Below the pieces are notes generated by a model. That model saw only the letters and a program-made list of their open reading frames with translations. It was not told where the DNA came from and ran no database searches. This document shows positions 24,851 to 33,595 of a DNA stretch of 64,000 nt, one piece after another (positions within the stretch are counted from its first letter, which is position 1; every line of letters starts with the position of its first letter). Origin of the DNA: Alphaproteobacteria bacterium (lineage in GTDB: Bacteria > Pseudomonadota > Alphaproteobacteria > Reyranellales > Reyranellaceae); contig JAFKFK010000009.1 of the NCBI GenBank assembly GCA_017307275.1, positions 1 to 64,000 of the forward strand, read 5' to 3'. The translations under genes were made by a program, and so were the position numbers.

Positions 24851-25350
24851 GGTGCAGCTCCTTGCCCCGATGATTTCTGCAAGGCCTGGACGATGGTCAT
24901 CATCAAGCCCGCACAGCCCTTCTCGATCAGGTCAAGCGCGCGCTCGTAGTCGGCCACACTGCCACCATAGGGATCGACGATGTCGGTTGCGCCGACCTGA
25001 TGGGCATGTCGCATGAGAAGTTGCGGCCGGTCCGTGCATCCGGCGGGCGCCATCCAGCGCATTGCGGCGAGGTTGGTGCGGTCCATAGCAATCGAATGAT
25101 CGTAGCGCGCCAGATCGTCCGGCTGCAGCGACCGCACTTTCCCCGCGCCAAACGAATAGCCTCGCCGCTCGGTAACCTCGTGCGCCAGCAGCGACGGGGC
25201 TTCACCGACATGGCCATCGAACGTCCCGGCGATATCGATATCGAACATGTGCTCGATCCGGCCTCGCCGCGCGAAAGTACGAAACACACCGGCCGCCATT
25301 GGGGCACGGCAGATCCCGCCCGTGGACACAAAGAGGACACTGATCGTCAT
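24847..25350 (-). CDS. Low-molecular-weight protein tyrosine phosphatase-like protein lacking the catalytic cysteine
   Basis: 167 residues with the LMW-PTP fold. The N-terminal strand and P-loop read LFVSTGGICRAPMA where active enzymes have LFVCxGNICRSP. Ser9 therefore replaces the nucleophilic Cys of C-x5-R, while Arg15 and the acid Asp126 in VDPYGG are retained. The codon is TCC, one base away from TGC. As read, it should bind phosphate or phosphotyrosine but not form the phospho-cysteine intermediate, so a binding or regulatory role is more likely than phosphatase or arsenate reductase activity. Its start overlaps the stop of the upstream histidine kinase (4 bases), so the two are co-translated. 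A sequencing error at 25325 is the alternative. Confidence 0.8.
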   Translation of the reverse strand: MTISVLFVSTGGICRAPMAAGVFRTFARRGRIEHMFDIDIAGTFDGHVGEAPSLLAHEVTERRGYSFGAGKVRSLQPDDLARYDHSIAMDRTNLAAMRWMAPAGCTDRPQLLMRHAHQVGATDIVDPYGGSVADYERALDLIEKGCAGLMMTIVQALQKSSGQGAAP

Positions 25351-27545
25351 GTCTGAGAATCACCGGACATGTTGCCCGGCAGGTCGATCCGGAAAGTAGC
25401 GCCCGGGCTGCCCACTTCCAAAGCCAGGCTTCCTCCGGCATCGCGCAGAATGCCGTACGCGACTGCAAGACCGAGGCCGGTGCCCTGCCCCTCGGGCTTG
25501 GTGGTGAAGAACGGCTCGAAGATGCGGTCACGGATGGCTTCCGGCACACCAGGTCCATTGTCGGAAATGCGTACCCGCAGATGGCCGTCGGCGCCGCGTT
25601 CGGCCGAAACGCCCACGGCCTTGTCGCTACGCACGGCGTCGCTGAGCGCGTCGCGCGCATTGCCGAGCACGGCGACCAACGCCTGCTCGATCAACGGTTG
25701 GTGCCCCGCCATCATGAGCGGTTCCTCGCCCAGTTCCTTGTTGAGGGCAATACCGGCGGTACGATAGGGCTGCGCCATCAAGGCGATGGCGCCGAGGCAG
25801 GCATCGCGCAAGTCGAAGGACTGCGGTCCATCGCGGGTCGACCGGCTGAAAATGCGCATGCGCGAGATGACGACGGCGGCGCGATCCACCTGCGCCACGA
25901 TCCGGTTGAGCTTGCCAGCGGCGAAGTCGCGGAACTCATGATCCGACATGGCCGGCATTGGTTCCTCGGCATCTTCGTCGCCGCCAGTCGCAGCGTGCGG
26001 CTCGGGCTCGGCCTCTGCCAGAGCATTTTGTGCAGCCATGCGGATCACGTTCAGTGGCTGGCTAAGCTCGTGCGCGATACCCGTCGTGATCTCGCCCAGG
26101 GTCACCAGTTTTCCCGACAGGGCGATCGCACGCTCGGCCTGATGGCGAAGCGTTTCGTCATGCCCGACCAGAATCACGCTCTCGCCGCTGTCCGGCAGCG
26201 ACTGGCGCGACAAGGAAAAGCGCAGCCGCCGGGTCTGATCGCCAGGCTGCAACAGTCCAAGATCGACCTCCGCTGTCGGCGCCTTGCCGTTGATGAACAT
26301 GAGCAGCGGCTCGACCCCTTCCAGGGCAGGATTGTAGAGGGCCTCCGCCACCGCACCGTCCGTTCCGGTACCAAGCAATCGCCGAAAGAGCGAGTTGGCA
26401 TGGACGACCTTGCCGTGCCGATCGACGACGGCGGTCATCGCCGACGGCGTATCGACGATGGCCGCAAGCACCTGCCGCTCCGACGCCTCGCGCGCTGCCG
26501 CGCCGGTCCGCTCGATCAGCCTCGCCATACGCACGCCTGCCAGGACGGTGAGAATGGTCAACAGGATGCCGATGCCGACGATCAGCAGGTTGCGATCACT
26601 CCACGGCGCCAGGAAGGCGCTTTCGCCGACCGCGACGGTGACATAGGCCGGAAACCCCTCGAGCTTGGTGACGGCAACGATGCTCGCCGGGCTGCCACCA
26701 GCATAGGAAGGGAACACCCCATCAGCCAGAACGGCCCTTCCCGACTCACCTGCCTCGATCATCCGCTGGGGTAGTGTGCCTTCAAAACGTACGCCGAGCT
26801 TCTGGTCCGGGAGACTCGTTGCCAGCAGGGTGCCGTCGTTGCGAAAGAGCGCCAACGAACTGTCGGGACCGAGCGCCACTCGCTTGTAGAAAGCCGCAAA
26901 AAAGTTGGCCTCCAGTCCGACCCCCACGACCCCGAGCAACTCTCCGCTGCGCGATACGATCTTACGCGCGATGTAGAAGCGGGGCTGGCCGGTTATCAGG
27001 CCCGATGCTGTCCCACTCAGCGCCATGGCACCGGGTTCGATAGCAATCCTGAACGACTCTCGTTGGCCTACATTGACCGGCGACGGTGGCCATACTCGCG
27101 TCGTGTTCACGACATCGCCGTTGGCAGCAACAATCAGGGCGAGCCCGATCTGCGGTTGACCGAGGATGCGGTCGCGCATCGCCTCGAAGAAGCGCTTCTC
27201 CCCCGTGACCTGGCGAAACTGCTGCTCGGTTTCGATGCGTTCGTCCGCGATCCAGTCGACCATGCTCTTTACAACCAGATCCGCCGCGCCTTGCGTCTGG
27301 GTTGCATGGGCGGCAACCGTAAGGGCGATGTTCTCTGCCGATGTCTTCCAGCTTTCGACGGCGCGCTCGTAGTTGTGCTCTATGATCAGGAACACCATGC
27401 TCCAGACCAGCAGGATGTGCAGCACGCAGGCAACCATCGTGCGTCGAACGCTCGTTGAGCCGCTCACCAGCCCCAAGGCGCGACTGCGCGCCGGCCGTTC
27501 TCCGGCCTGCTCGGTTCCTCCCAACGACACCGCCATCCCCAACAT
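25347..27545 (-). CDS. Cache-domain sensor histidine kinase
   Basis: 732 residues. Two membrane helices (about 37-55 and 319-338) bracket a 260-residue periplasmic double-Cache-like domain (with FYIARKIVSRSGELLGVVGVG). A PAS domain covers about 358-465. HisKA follows with GIAHELSQPLNV, His492 being the phosphorylation site. It carries an unusual acidic insert (about 514-540) before the second DHp helix. HATPase_c follows, with ALVAVLGNARDAL, DNGPGVPE and GQGTGLGLAV. It senses a small extracellular ligand and probably phosphorylates the receiver encoded divergently at 27705. The start could also be the ATG at residue 4. Confidence 0.88.
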   Translation of the reverse strand: MLGMAVSLGGTEQAGERPARSRALGLVSGSTSVRRTMVACVLHILLVWSMVFLIIEHNYERAVESWKTSAENIALTVAAHATQTQGAADLVVKSMVDWIADERIETEQQFRQVTGEKRFFEAMRDRILGQPQIGLALIVAANGDVVNTTRVWPPSPVNVGQRESFRIAIEPGAMALSGTASGLITGQPRFYIARKIVSRSGELLGVVGVGLEANFFAAFYKRVALGPDSSLALFRNDGTLLATSLPDQKLGVRFEGTLPQRMIEAGESGRAVLADGVFPSYAGGSPASIVAVTKLEGFPAYVTVAVGESAFLAPWSDRNLLIVGIGILLTILTVLAGVRMARLIERTGAAAREASERQVLAAIVDTPSAMTAVVDRHGKVVHANSLFRRLLGTGTDGAVAEALYNPALEGVEPLLMFINGKAPTAEVDLGLLQPGDQTRRLRFSLSRQSLPDSGESVILVGHDETLRHQAERAIALSGKLVTLGEITTGIAHELSQPLNVIRMAAQNALAEAEPEPHAATGGDEDAEEPMPAMSDHEFRDFAAGKLNRIVAQVDRAAVVISRMRIFSRSTRDGPQSFDLRDACLGAIALMAQPYRTAGIALNKELGEEPLMMAGHQPLIEQALVAVLGNARDALSDAVRSDKAVGVSAERGADGHLRVRISDNGPGVPEAIRDRIFEPFFTTKPEGQGTGLGLAVAYGILRDAGGSLALEVGSPGATFRIDLPGNMSGDSQT

Positions 27546-27704
27546 ATGCCACTATCGGGCGTCGCCACCCACAAAAACCCCACGACAAAGCGCACAACCC
27601 TTGCGGAATGTACCTCGAACCGGGCAGTTTTGGCGATGTACCGAGTTCCCTATTGTCTCCGGTTTGGAGGCAATGCCACCGCCCGCAAGGAAGCCCTGCC
27701 GTTC

Positions 27705-28505
27705 ATGACAAACTCCGGCCACCCGGCCCGCCCTTTTCGCAATGTCGACGCGATGGTGGTCGACGACGATTCGGCGGCAGTCGAGGAGCTGGTGGAGTGT
27801 CTCGCCAAGGCTGGCCTTTCCTGTCTTTCGGCAGGCAACGGCAGCCTGGCCCTGCAACTGCTGGCAGAGGGATATCACGCGAAAGTTGTAGTCTCGGATC
27901 TGCGTATGCCCGAGCTGACCGGCCTCGAGTTTGCCGAGCGACTTGGCCGGCTGGCCGATGACGACCGACCGGAGGTGATCTTCATAAGCGGCCACGCCGG
28001 GTTCGACGATGCCGTAGAGGCGATACGGCTCGGCGCCCGTGACCTGCTCACCAAGCCCGTCGACGGTCCGAGACTTGTCCGAGCTGTGAAGTCGGCTCTG
28101 CTCGCACGGCAAGCCCGCGAGCGAGCGAGCCCCCCGGCCGAAGCGTCTGCTGTCGAACCTTGTGAGCGCAAGCGGGCTGCGCTGAAGGACATGCGGTCGA
28201 TGCGCAAGATGCGCAGCCAGTATTTTCCTACCGAACTCTTCTCCGATCCTTGCTGGGAAATGCTGCTCGACCTCTATGATGCCCGACTGGCGGGCGCGGA
28301 GGTTACCGTCACCAGTCTGGGTGCTGCGTCCGGCGTGCCTCTGACGACAGCCCTTCGCCGTATGGAGCAGCTGCTGGCACATGGTCTCATCGAGCGCTCC
28401 GGCGACACCGGGGACAAGCGACGCACCATCGTCCGCCTGAGCCAGGAAGGGCTCGATGCCGTCGAGCAGTTCTTCGATACTTACTTGCGCCGCAGGGTGA
28501 GCTGA
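27705..28505 (+). CDS. Response regulator with winged-helix output domain
   Basis: 266 residues from ATG 27705. Residues 15-130 form a receiver domain: acidic pair Asp20-Asp22, phospho-acceptor Asp65 in VVVSDLRMPELTG, and LTKPVDG with the conserved Lys. Residues about 185-266 form a MarR-like winged helix (GAASGVPLTTALRRMEQLLA is the recognition-helix region, and ERSGDTGDKRRTIVRLSQEG the wing). This receiver plus MarR-type wing architecture differs from OmpR and NarL types. It is divergent from the Cache kinase, its probable cognate partner, and followed by two more receivers. Confidence 0.82.
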   Translation: MTNSGHPARPFRNVDAMVVDDDSAAVEELVECLAKAGLSCLSAGNGSLALQLLAEGYHAKVVVSDLRMPELTGLEFAERLGRLADDDRPEVIFISGHAGFDDAVEAIRLGARDLLTKPVDGPRLVRAVKSALLARQARERASPPAEASAVEPCERKRAALKDMRSMRKMRSQYFPTELFSDPCWEMLLDLYDARLAGAEVTVTSLGAASGVPLTTALRRMEQLLAHGLIERSGDTGDKRRTIVRLSQEGLDAVEQFFDTYLRRRVS

Positions 28506-28573
28506 GCCGATCCCTCCGATCCGGAGGCAATCTGTCGTGAAAAGTACATCGAGATCGTCCTATACCCTCCAGC

Positions 28574-29056
28574 ATGTCTCACGATGATCAGGGCGTAGAG
28601 TCCTTCCTGACAGACGTCCTCATTGTGGAAGACGATCCCACGCAGGCTGAGGAACTGGCTTGCTACCTTCGCCGGGCACGTCTCAGGGTCGAATCCACGG
28701 TCAGCGGCTCGCTGGCCATCCACACGATCGCGCGGCTCAGGCCCAAGGTAGCCCTGATCGACTACAATCTGCCCGATCTCGATGGCGTGACGGTTGCCGA
28801 GCGCATCAAGCGGTTGAGCCCCGGCACCGCTATGATTGTGATGTCAGGCCGCATCGACAGGCTGTCGGACCATACGCTGGCCAACACCGGCATTTTCACC
28901 TTCATGAACAAGCCGGTGGCGCTGGGTCCGCTGCGCAGCGCCGTCCTGGCATTGATCCGCACGACGACTCGGACCGGTCTGCCGCCGCCATTGCCCAAGA
29001 AGCGGCTGCTTCCCCTACCCTTCGGCCCCTTCAGCCTCTCCCGAAGCAGCGCCTAG
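28574..29056 (+). CDS. Single-domain response regulator
   Basis: 160 residues. Receiver fold with VLIVEDDPTQAEE (acidic pocket), Asp63 in LIDYNLPDLDG as phosphorylation site, VMSGR with the conserved Ser, and MNKPV with the Lys. After residue 128 there is only a short basic Pro-rich tail (PPPLPKKRLLPLPFG), no DNA-binding domain. It probably relays phosphate between a kinase and another partner, or acts allosterically. It lies 68 bases after the winged-helix regulator, same strand. Confidence 0.85.
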   Translation: MSHDDQGVESFLTDVLIVEDDPTQAEELACYLRRARLRVESTVSGSLAIHTIARLRPKVALIDYNLPDLDGVTVAERIKRLSPGTAMIVMSGRIDRLSDHTLANTGIFTFMNKPVALGPLRSAVLALIRTTTRTGLPPPLPKKRLLPLPFGPFSLSRSSA

Positions 29057-29166
29057 ATATTCGCATTTGAGCATGTGCAATTCTTGACTTGCGCAGGCGC
29101 GCGAGGCTTCACTTCGTGCGCGTTTTTTTGAAGCGTGGTGTCACTCTGACGACCTGCGGGGTGGCT

Positions 29167-29538
29167 GTGCGGATACTTCTTGTCGAGGATGACGAGGATC
29201 TCCGGACGGAAATTCGCGAGTACCTGCAACGCCGTGGCCATGACGTCACAGCGTGCGGGTCACTCGACGATGCCCGCGCGGCTGTCCGGCGCCTTGCTGC
29301 TCGCAATATCGCTGCCGAAGCGATCGTCTGCGATGTGAACCTGCCTGACGGCAACGGCATCGATTTTTATGCAGCGTCCGCTGCTGAGCTTCCCACGTGC
29401 CATTGGGTCCTGATGTCAGGCGCGCACGATGTGGCACGGATCGACGGGCTGAGCGCCGGGAAAGGCCTGCCGCGCTGCACTATCGTCGAGAAGCCGATGT
29501 CGCTGCGGATTCTGAACAGCGCCCTCAATCGGATCTGA
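29167..29538 (+). CDS. Single-domain response regulator
   Basis: 123 residues from the GTG at 29167, giving the standard MRILLVEDDEDLRTE opening, with GGGGTGG just upstream. No ATG is available, and the open frame to the left begins with TTG. Asp56 in VCDVNLPDGNG is the phospho-acceptor; LMSGAH and VEKPMS complete the pocket. It has no output domain. It lies upstream of the hybrid kinase on the same strand and may shuttle phosphate to or from it. Confidence 0.78.
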   Translation: MRILLVEDDEDLRTEIREYLQRRGHDVTACGSLDDARAAVRRLAARNIAAEAIVCDVNLPDGNGIDFYAASAAELPTCHWVLMSGAHDVARIDGLSAGKGLPRCTIVEKPMSLRILNSALNRI

Positions 29539-29601
29539 TTGACTAAGAATCTGCATTCCCGTTCTAATAAGTTCCAAGTGTAGGGATGAGCTTGAACAGT
29601 C

Positions 29602-31683
29602 ATGGCGCGCGGTCCTTGGGGTGGGGCGTCGCCGGAGAGGAGTTCGTCGACGATGCGCAAGCGTCGGACGACGGTGGACTGCGTACTTGCGTCCGGCGCC
29701 ATCCCCGCCGAGCGGAGGGAGAAGTGTGCCCCGCCAACTGAAGCCGGTTTTCAGAAGGCACCGACCGAGCCGCCACCAATTCTCCAGCACTTCATCACCA
29801 ACGTTGTCGAGTATGCCATCTTTACCCTCGACCCCGAGGGGCGAGTCGTCGACTGGAACGAAGGTGCCCGGGCGATGACCGGCTACGAGGCATCCGAGGT
29901 CATCGGCCAGTCTTGTTCGATCTTCTATCGGGCGGAGGACGTTGCAGCCGACATACCTGCGCAGGGGCTTCGGCAGGCAGCCACCGAGGGTCGCCACGAG
30001 ATCAAGGGCCTGCGCGTGCGCCGCGACGGCAGCCTTTTCACAGCGGAGACCATTCTCACCGCTGTCCGCGATTCGGCGCAGCAGCTCCTGGGCTATGGCG
30101 CGATCACGCGGGACGTCAGCGAACGCACCGCCTTGCAGGAAAGATTGAGCGCCAGCGAGAGTCGCTTACGCTCGGTGGTCGACACCGTACTCGACACCCT
30201 GGTCGACGGACTGATCATCATCGACAGCAAGGGCATCATCCAAATCTACAACCACGCCTGCGAGCGGCTGTTCGGCTACGCCGCCGACGAGGCGATCGGC
30301 AAGAACATCACGATCCTGATGCCGCCCGCGATGCGGACAGGGCACGACAACCACCTTGAAAGCTACCTGCAGACCGGCATCCGCAAGACCATCGGGCAGC
30401 CTCGCGAGGTGATCGGGTGCCGCAAGGATGGCTCCACCTTTCCCATGTATCTCGCGGTCGGCGAGACAATGTCGGGCGGTGAGCCGATCTACGTCGGCGT
30501 CGTCCACGATCTGACCGAGCATCATCGCACCGAAGGCGAGTTACGCCAGGCACAGAAGATGGAAGCGCTTGGCCAGCTTACCGGCGGCATCGCGCACGAC
30601 TTCAACAACATTCTCATGGTGATCCTGGCCAACGTCGACACGATCATCGAGGACGAAACAGCGGCCAGCGGCGTTCAAGATCGCGTTCGGCAGATTGACC
30701 GTGCAGCCCATCGCGCCGCCGAACTCACGCGCCAGCTCCTCGCTTTCTCGCGCAAGCAGGCTTTGCAGCCACGGCCTACGAATCTCAACGATATCGTGAC
30801 GTCGACGATGCGCTTGATCCGTCGCACGCTCTCCGAGGACATTACTATCGCGACGGCTTTGACGAGCGATCTCTGGACCACAAGCATCGACCGCACGCAG
30901 CTCGAATCGGCGCTGGTCAATCTCTGCATCAACGCACGAGACGCCATGCCGGAAGGCGGCAAGCTGCTGCTCGAAACCGGCAACATCGTGCTCGACGACG
31001 ATTATGTCGCTCAGAATCCCGATGCCACGGCCGGCGAGCAGGTGATGATTGCCGTCACGGACACCGGCGCCGGGATCGCGCCAGAAAACCTCGGCAAGAT
31101 CTTCGAGCCCTTCTTCACGACCAAGGAGGTCGGCCGTGGCACCGGCCTCGGCCTCAGCATGGTCTATGGCTTCATCAAGCAGTCGCAGGGCCACATCAAG
31201 GTCTATAGCGAAGCGGGCTGCGGCACATCGATCAAGCTTTACCTGCCGCGCATTGTCGGCGACGGCAATAAGCCAGCACCGGCGAGCGACCTCGCCTTGC
31301 CTGGCGGGAAAGAACGCATCCTGGTCGTCGAGGACGATCCGCAGGTTCGCACCGGCGTGGTCCGCCAGCTCGAAAGCCTGGGTTACGCCGTGGATGAAGC
31401 GGCGGACGGTGCAACGGGCCTGGCAGCTTTCGCTGCAGCAAAGCCGGCTTACGATCTCATGCTGACCGATGTGGTCATGCCCGGCACGATCAGCGGTCGC
31501 AGCCTCGCCGACGAAGTGGGACGACGCTGGCCGGGCACGCAGGTGGTCTTCATGTCAGGCTATACCGAGGAGGCGATTGCCCACCAAAGTCGTCTCGACC
31601 CAGGGGTAGCCCTCCTCGCCAAGCCATTCCGCAAGCGCGATCTCGCGCGCATGATCAGATCGACGCTCGACAGGGTGAGTTAA
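29602..31683 (+). CDS. PAS-PAS hybrid histidine kinase with FixL-like second PAS domain
   Basis: 693 residues, cytoplasmic (no membrane segment). PAS1 spans about 60-175. PAS2 spans about 185-305 and is close to the FixL heme domain. His248 in RTGHDNHL aligns with the FixL proximal heme histidine. Arg268 in [10 protein letters not shown] aligns with its oxygen-contacting arginine. HisKA has [11 protein letters not shown] with His332. HATPase has [15 protein letters not shown] and GRGTGLGL. A receiver domain (about 572-690) has Asp623 in LTDVVMPG. It could be an oxygen or redox sensor, fitting the FNR/FixK box at 8732. Heme binding is inferred from alignment only; many heme-free PAS domains share the HD motif. 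Confidence 0.85.
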   Translation: MARGPWGGASPERSSSTMRKRRTTVDCVLASGAIPAERREKCAPPTEAGFQKAPTEPPPILQHFITNVVEYAIFTLDPEGRVVDWNEGARAMTGYEASEVIGQSCSIFYRAEDVAADIPAQGLRQAATEGRHEIKGLRVRRDGSLFTAETILTAVRDSAQQLLGYGAITRDVSERTALQERLSASESRLRSVVDTVLDTLVDGLIIIDSKGIIQIYNHACERLFGYAADEAIGKNITILMPPAMRTGHDNHLESYLQTGIRKTIGQPREVIGCRKDGSTFPMYLAVGETMSGGEPIYVGVVHDLTEHHRTEGELRQAQKMEALGQLTGGIAHDFNNILMVILANVDTIIEDETAASGVQDRVRQIDRAAHRAAELTRQLLAFSRKQALQPRPTNLNDIVTSTMRLIRRTLSEDITIATALTSDLWTTSIDRTQLESALVNLCINARDAMPEGGKLLLETGNIVLDDDYVAQNPDATAGEQVMIAVTDTGAGIAPENLGKIFEPFFTTKEVGRGTGLGLSMVYGFIKQSQGHIKVYSEAGCGTSIKLYLPRIVGDGNKPAPASDLALPGGKERILVVEDDPQVRTGVVRQLESLGYAVDEAADGATGLAAFAAAKPAYDLMLTDVVMPGTISGRSLADEVGRRWPGTQVVFMSGYTEEAIAHQSRLDPGVALLAKPFRKRDLARMIRSTLDRVS

Positions 31684-31684
31684 C

Positions 31685-32473
31685 TCACCAGCGTGCGCTC
31701 ATGAATTCCTTCACGGCTTCAGGGGAAGCCTTGGCATAGGTGCCGCGCCGGCTCACCACCGCGCCGGTAAGGCGCTTGAGTTCCAAGGCCATCTCGGCCG
31801 CCTTTGCCGCGATGACAATGCCGTTGAGCACAGGCGCGCCGTCGATCAGGAACGGCGTTTCCCGGGAGAAGAGCAACATTGGCAGACCTCCCGCCGGGAC
31901 GATGATGTCCGCACCGGCTGCCACGAGCGGTCGCACCTGGTCGACGAACTCGGCGCGCACCTCGGCATAGGTCGTGTCCTCCGAGAAGGCCTTCATGAAC
32001 CGTTGCAGATTCATCTGGAGGGCGTGGATGCCCGCGATCCGCGCTTCGATGGCATGGGCGCGCACCTGCCGTTCGTGCCAGTCGATGAACCGCGGGTCTA
32101 TGGTAACGAGGCCGATCTTGCGGCCCATTGTCAGGCCGGCAAGCAACGTCGCCTCGCCGAGGCCGATCACCGGGATGTCGATGGCCGCACGGATCTCCAG
32201 CAGCCCGGGTTCCTGGAAGTGGCCGACCACGAAGGCGTCGTAGCCTGCACGCTCCGCCTCCAGGGCCAGGCGAATGACCTGGGTCGCACAACGCAGCTCC
32301 GTCAGTGGGTGGAAGTAGCGATCCGGCGGATCGAGGCCGTGGACCTCGAACCGCACACCGGGCGACGCCACCGCATCCAGCAGCACCTGCAATCGGCCCA
32401 TGTAGGCCGCTTGCTCCACGGGATGGACAAAACTCTGGTACCAGACCCGCAGCGGCGGCGTGCCCTCCCTCAC
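31685..32473 (-). CDS. Asp/Glu racemase-superfamily protein without the catalytic cysteines
   Basis: 262 residues from a GTG start that overlaps the cupin gene's stop. The two-lobe fold is recognisable from VWYQSF at the N-terminus, the GHFQEPGLLEIR segment and GADIIVPAGGLPML. In hydantoin and aspartate racemases these two positions are Cys-containing (xCFxDPGL and LGCxGM). Here they are His85 and Gly195/196, and only one Cys remains elsewhere (residue 62). A two-cysteine racemisation mechanism is therefore impossible as read. The protein may be an isomerase, decarboxylase or binding protein of the superfamily. Coupled to a cupin. Confidence 0.75.
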   Translation of the reverse strand: MREGTPPLRVWYQSFVHPVEQAAYMGRLQVLLDAVASPGVRFEVHGLDPPDRYFHPLTELRCATQVIRLALEAERAGYDAFVVGHFQEPGLLEIRAAIDIPVIGLGEATLLAGLTMGRKIGLVTIDPRFIDWHERQVRAHAIEARIAGIHALQMNLQRFMKAFSEDTTYAEVRAEFVDQVRPLVAAGADIIVPAGGLPMLLFSRETPFLIDGAPVLNGIVIAAKAAEMALELKRLTGAVVSRRGTYAKASPEAVKEFMSARW

Positions 32474-32997
32474 TTATCCCTCCACAGCTCGATCACCGGC
32501 CCGTCCGTTCCCAGTACGGGGTCCCTCTCCGGCAGGGGCACGGCGGCAACCGCACGCTGCGCCGCGTCGCGGCCCACCTGTCCTGGCCGCTTCTGGTCAA
32601 ACCGCCCGTTGCGTGGGTAAGCACCGACTACGAGCAAATCGGCGCTCGCCTCGAGCCGCCTGTGGCCAGTGCCCGCCGGCAAGACAACGACATCGCCTGC
32701 GGTGACAGTGAGAGGCCGTCCCCTGGCGCCGCCGAACTCAACCGAAGCTCGACCGCAGGCGATCCCCAGAACTTCGTGCGTACCTGTGTGGAAGTGGAGG
32801 AAGGGATAGATCCCGTTCCGCCAGCCATCGGACGAGCCATTGACGGCGAATGTCCGTTCGAACCATTCCGCCATATCGCCCCCGACCTGTTCCGGAACCA
32901 CGCCGCGATAGACGATCAGCGGCAGCCGCGGATTGTTGGGCGTTTCGTCGTCGCCCTCGAAGTGAAAGGTCTCGACAGGGTAACGGTCCGCTTTCAT
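32470..32997 (-). CDS. Cupin-fold protein (YjlB-like)
   Basis: 175 residues starting at MKADRYPVETFHFEGDD. An open frame continues to 33090 with unlike basic sequence, so the internal start is preferred although its ribosome site is weak. Cupin motif 1 is FLHFHTGTHEVLGIACGRASVEFG, which I note here only by its ligands: His, His and Glu in HFHTGTHEVL. Motif 2 is VVLPAGTGHRR. It resembles B. subtilis YjlB-like cupins of unknown role. Its stop overlaps the racemase-like gene's start, so the two probably act together on one substrate. Confidence 0.78.
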   Translation of the reverse strand: MKADRYPVETFHFEGDDETPNNPRLPLIVYRGVVPEQVGGDMAEWFERTFAVNGSSDGWRNGIYPFLHFHTGTHEVLGIACGRASVEFGGARGRPLTVTAGDVVVLPAGTGHRRLEASADLLVVGAYPRNGRFDQKRPGQVGRDAAQRAVAAVPLPERDPVLGTDGPVIELWRDK

Positions 32998-33209
32998 GGC
33001 AGCGATTGCATACCGCTTCGCCCGCCTTGGCAAACGCCAGAGTAGACTTGGCCAGAATCGCCCCCTTACCGGTTTCCAGTTACCCTGCATCCAGCCCTCC
33101 CGAGGCGCTCAATCAGCCGGGACGAGGTCTGCGTCTTCAGGAGGACGTTTTCATTTGCGAACGGATCGCGGGTCCGTCTAACGTGACGCGCCTTCACGGG
33201 GGAGTTTAT

Positions 33210-33587
33210 ATGGCCCAGGATCGTCGTTCACTGCGTGCGCTGGCACAGCTTCTGCCTTCCGGGGCGCTGGGGCTGTCGGTCACTCTGGCGGCGGCCGATG
33301 CCGCGGCTACAGCCGCCCCCGAGCTCGACGACAAGAAGAACGGCTCCGTCGCCGAGCGCCTCCAGACCATCCGCAACGACGTCTCCGGCGCAATCGAGCA
33401 GTACCGCAAGGATGGCGAGCCCTTCGTCGCCGTCGACCCCGAGCAACTCGTCGCCTGGTGGGGCAACGGTGGCTGGCGCAACGGCGGTTGGCACAACTGG
33501 GGCAACGGCTGGCACAACGGCGGCTGGGGCAACGGCGGCTGGCACAACTGGGGCAACGGCTGGCACAACGGCTGGCACAACTGGTAA
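33210..33587 (+). CDS. grrA: GrrA-type RiPP precursor peptide, ten W-x-N motifs
   Basis: 125 residues from ATG 33210 after a GGGGGAG ribosome site. Residues 1-36 are basic then hydrophobic (RRSLRALAQLLPSGALGLS...), like a signal or leader segment. Residues 44-80 carry the leader element GSVAERLQTIRNDV seen in GRRM-system precursors. Residues 83-125 are a core made almost only of Trp, Gly, Asn and His, with ten W-x-N triplets starting at Trp 84, 89, 94, 97, 101, 106, 111, 114, 118 and 122, and a terminal Trp125. Known GrrM/OscB-type maturases form a three-residue cyclophane between Trp and Asn in such motifs. The maturase gene starts 8 bases after its stop. Confidence 0.88.
   Translation: MAQDRRSLRALAQLLPSGALGLSVTLAAADAAATAAPELDDKKNGSVAERLQTIRNDVSGAIEQYRKDGEPFVAVDPEQLVAWWGNGGWRNGGWHNWGNGWHNGGWGNGGWHNWGNGWHNGWHNW
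33489..33572 (+). repeat. Duplicated 33-bp unit in the precursor core
   Basis: Bases 33489-33521 and 33540-33572 are identical over 33 nucleotides, encoding W94-G104 and W111-G121. They are separated by an 18-base spacer that is itself a W-G-N/G-G variant. Exact nucleotide identity implies recent duplication inside the core. Confidence 0.85.
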
Positions 33588-33595
33588 CAGCGCCA

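Noticed and set aside
25581..26774. A 397-codon plus-strand frame
   Set aside because: Antisense to the Cache histidine kinase, which has all kinase motifs.
33165..33182. Short hairpin upstream of the RiPP precursor as a riboswitch
   Set aside because: Only about six pairs with one G-T wobble; no conserved core, so too weak to call.
33489..33572. CRISPR array from short repeats
   Set aside because: Repeats are in frame, inside a coding region and encode the W-x-N motifs; spacing and Cas genes are absent.
33458..33595. Longer start for the radical SAM maturase
   Set aside because: The extension (repeats of LAQLGQRLAQR) is the precursor core read in another frame; the ATG at 33596 begins the family-typical N-terminus.
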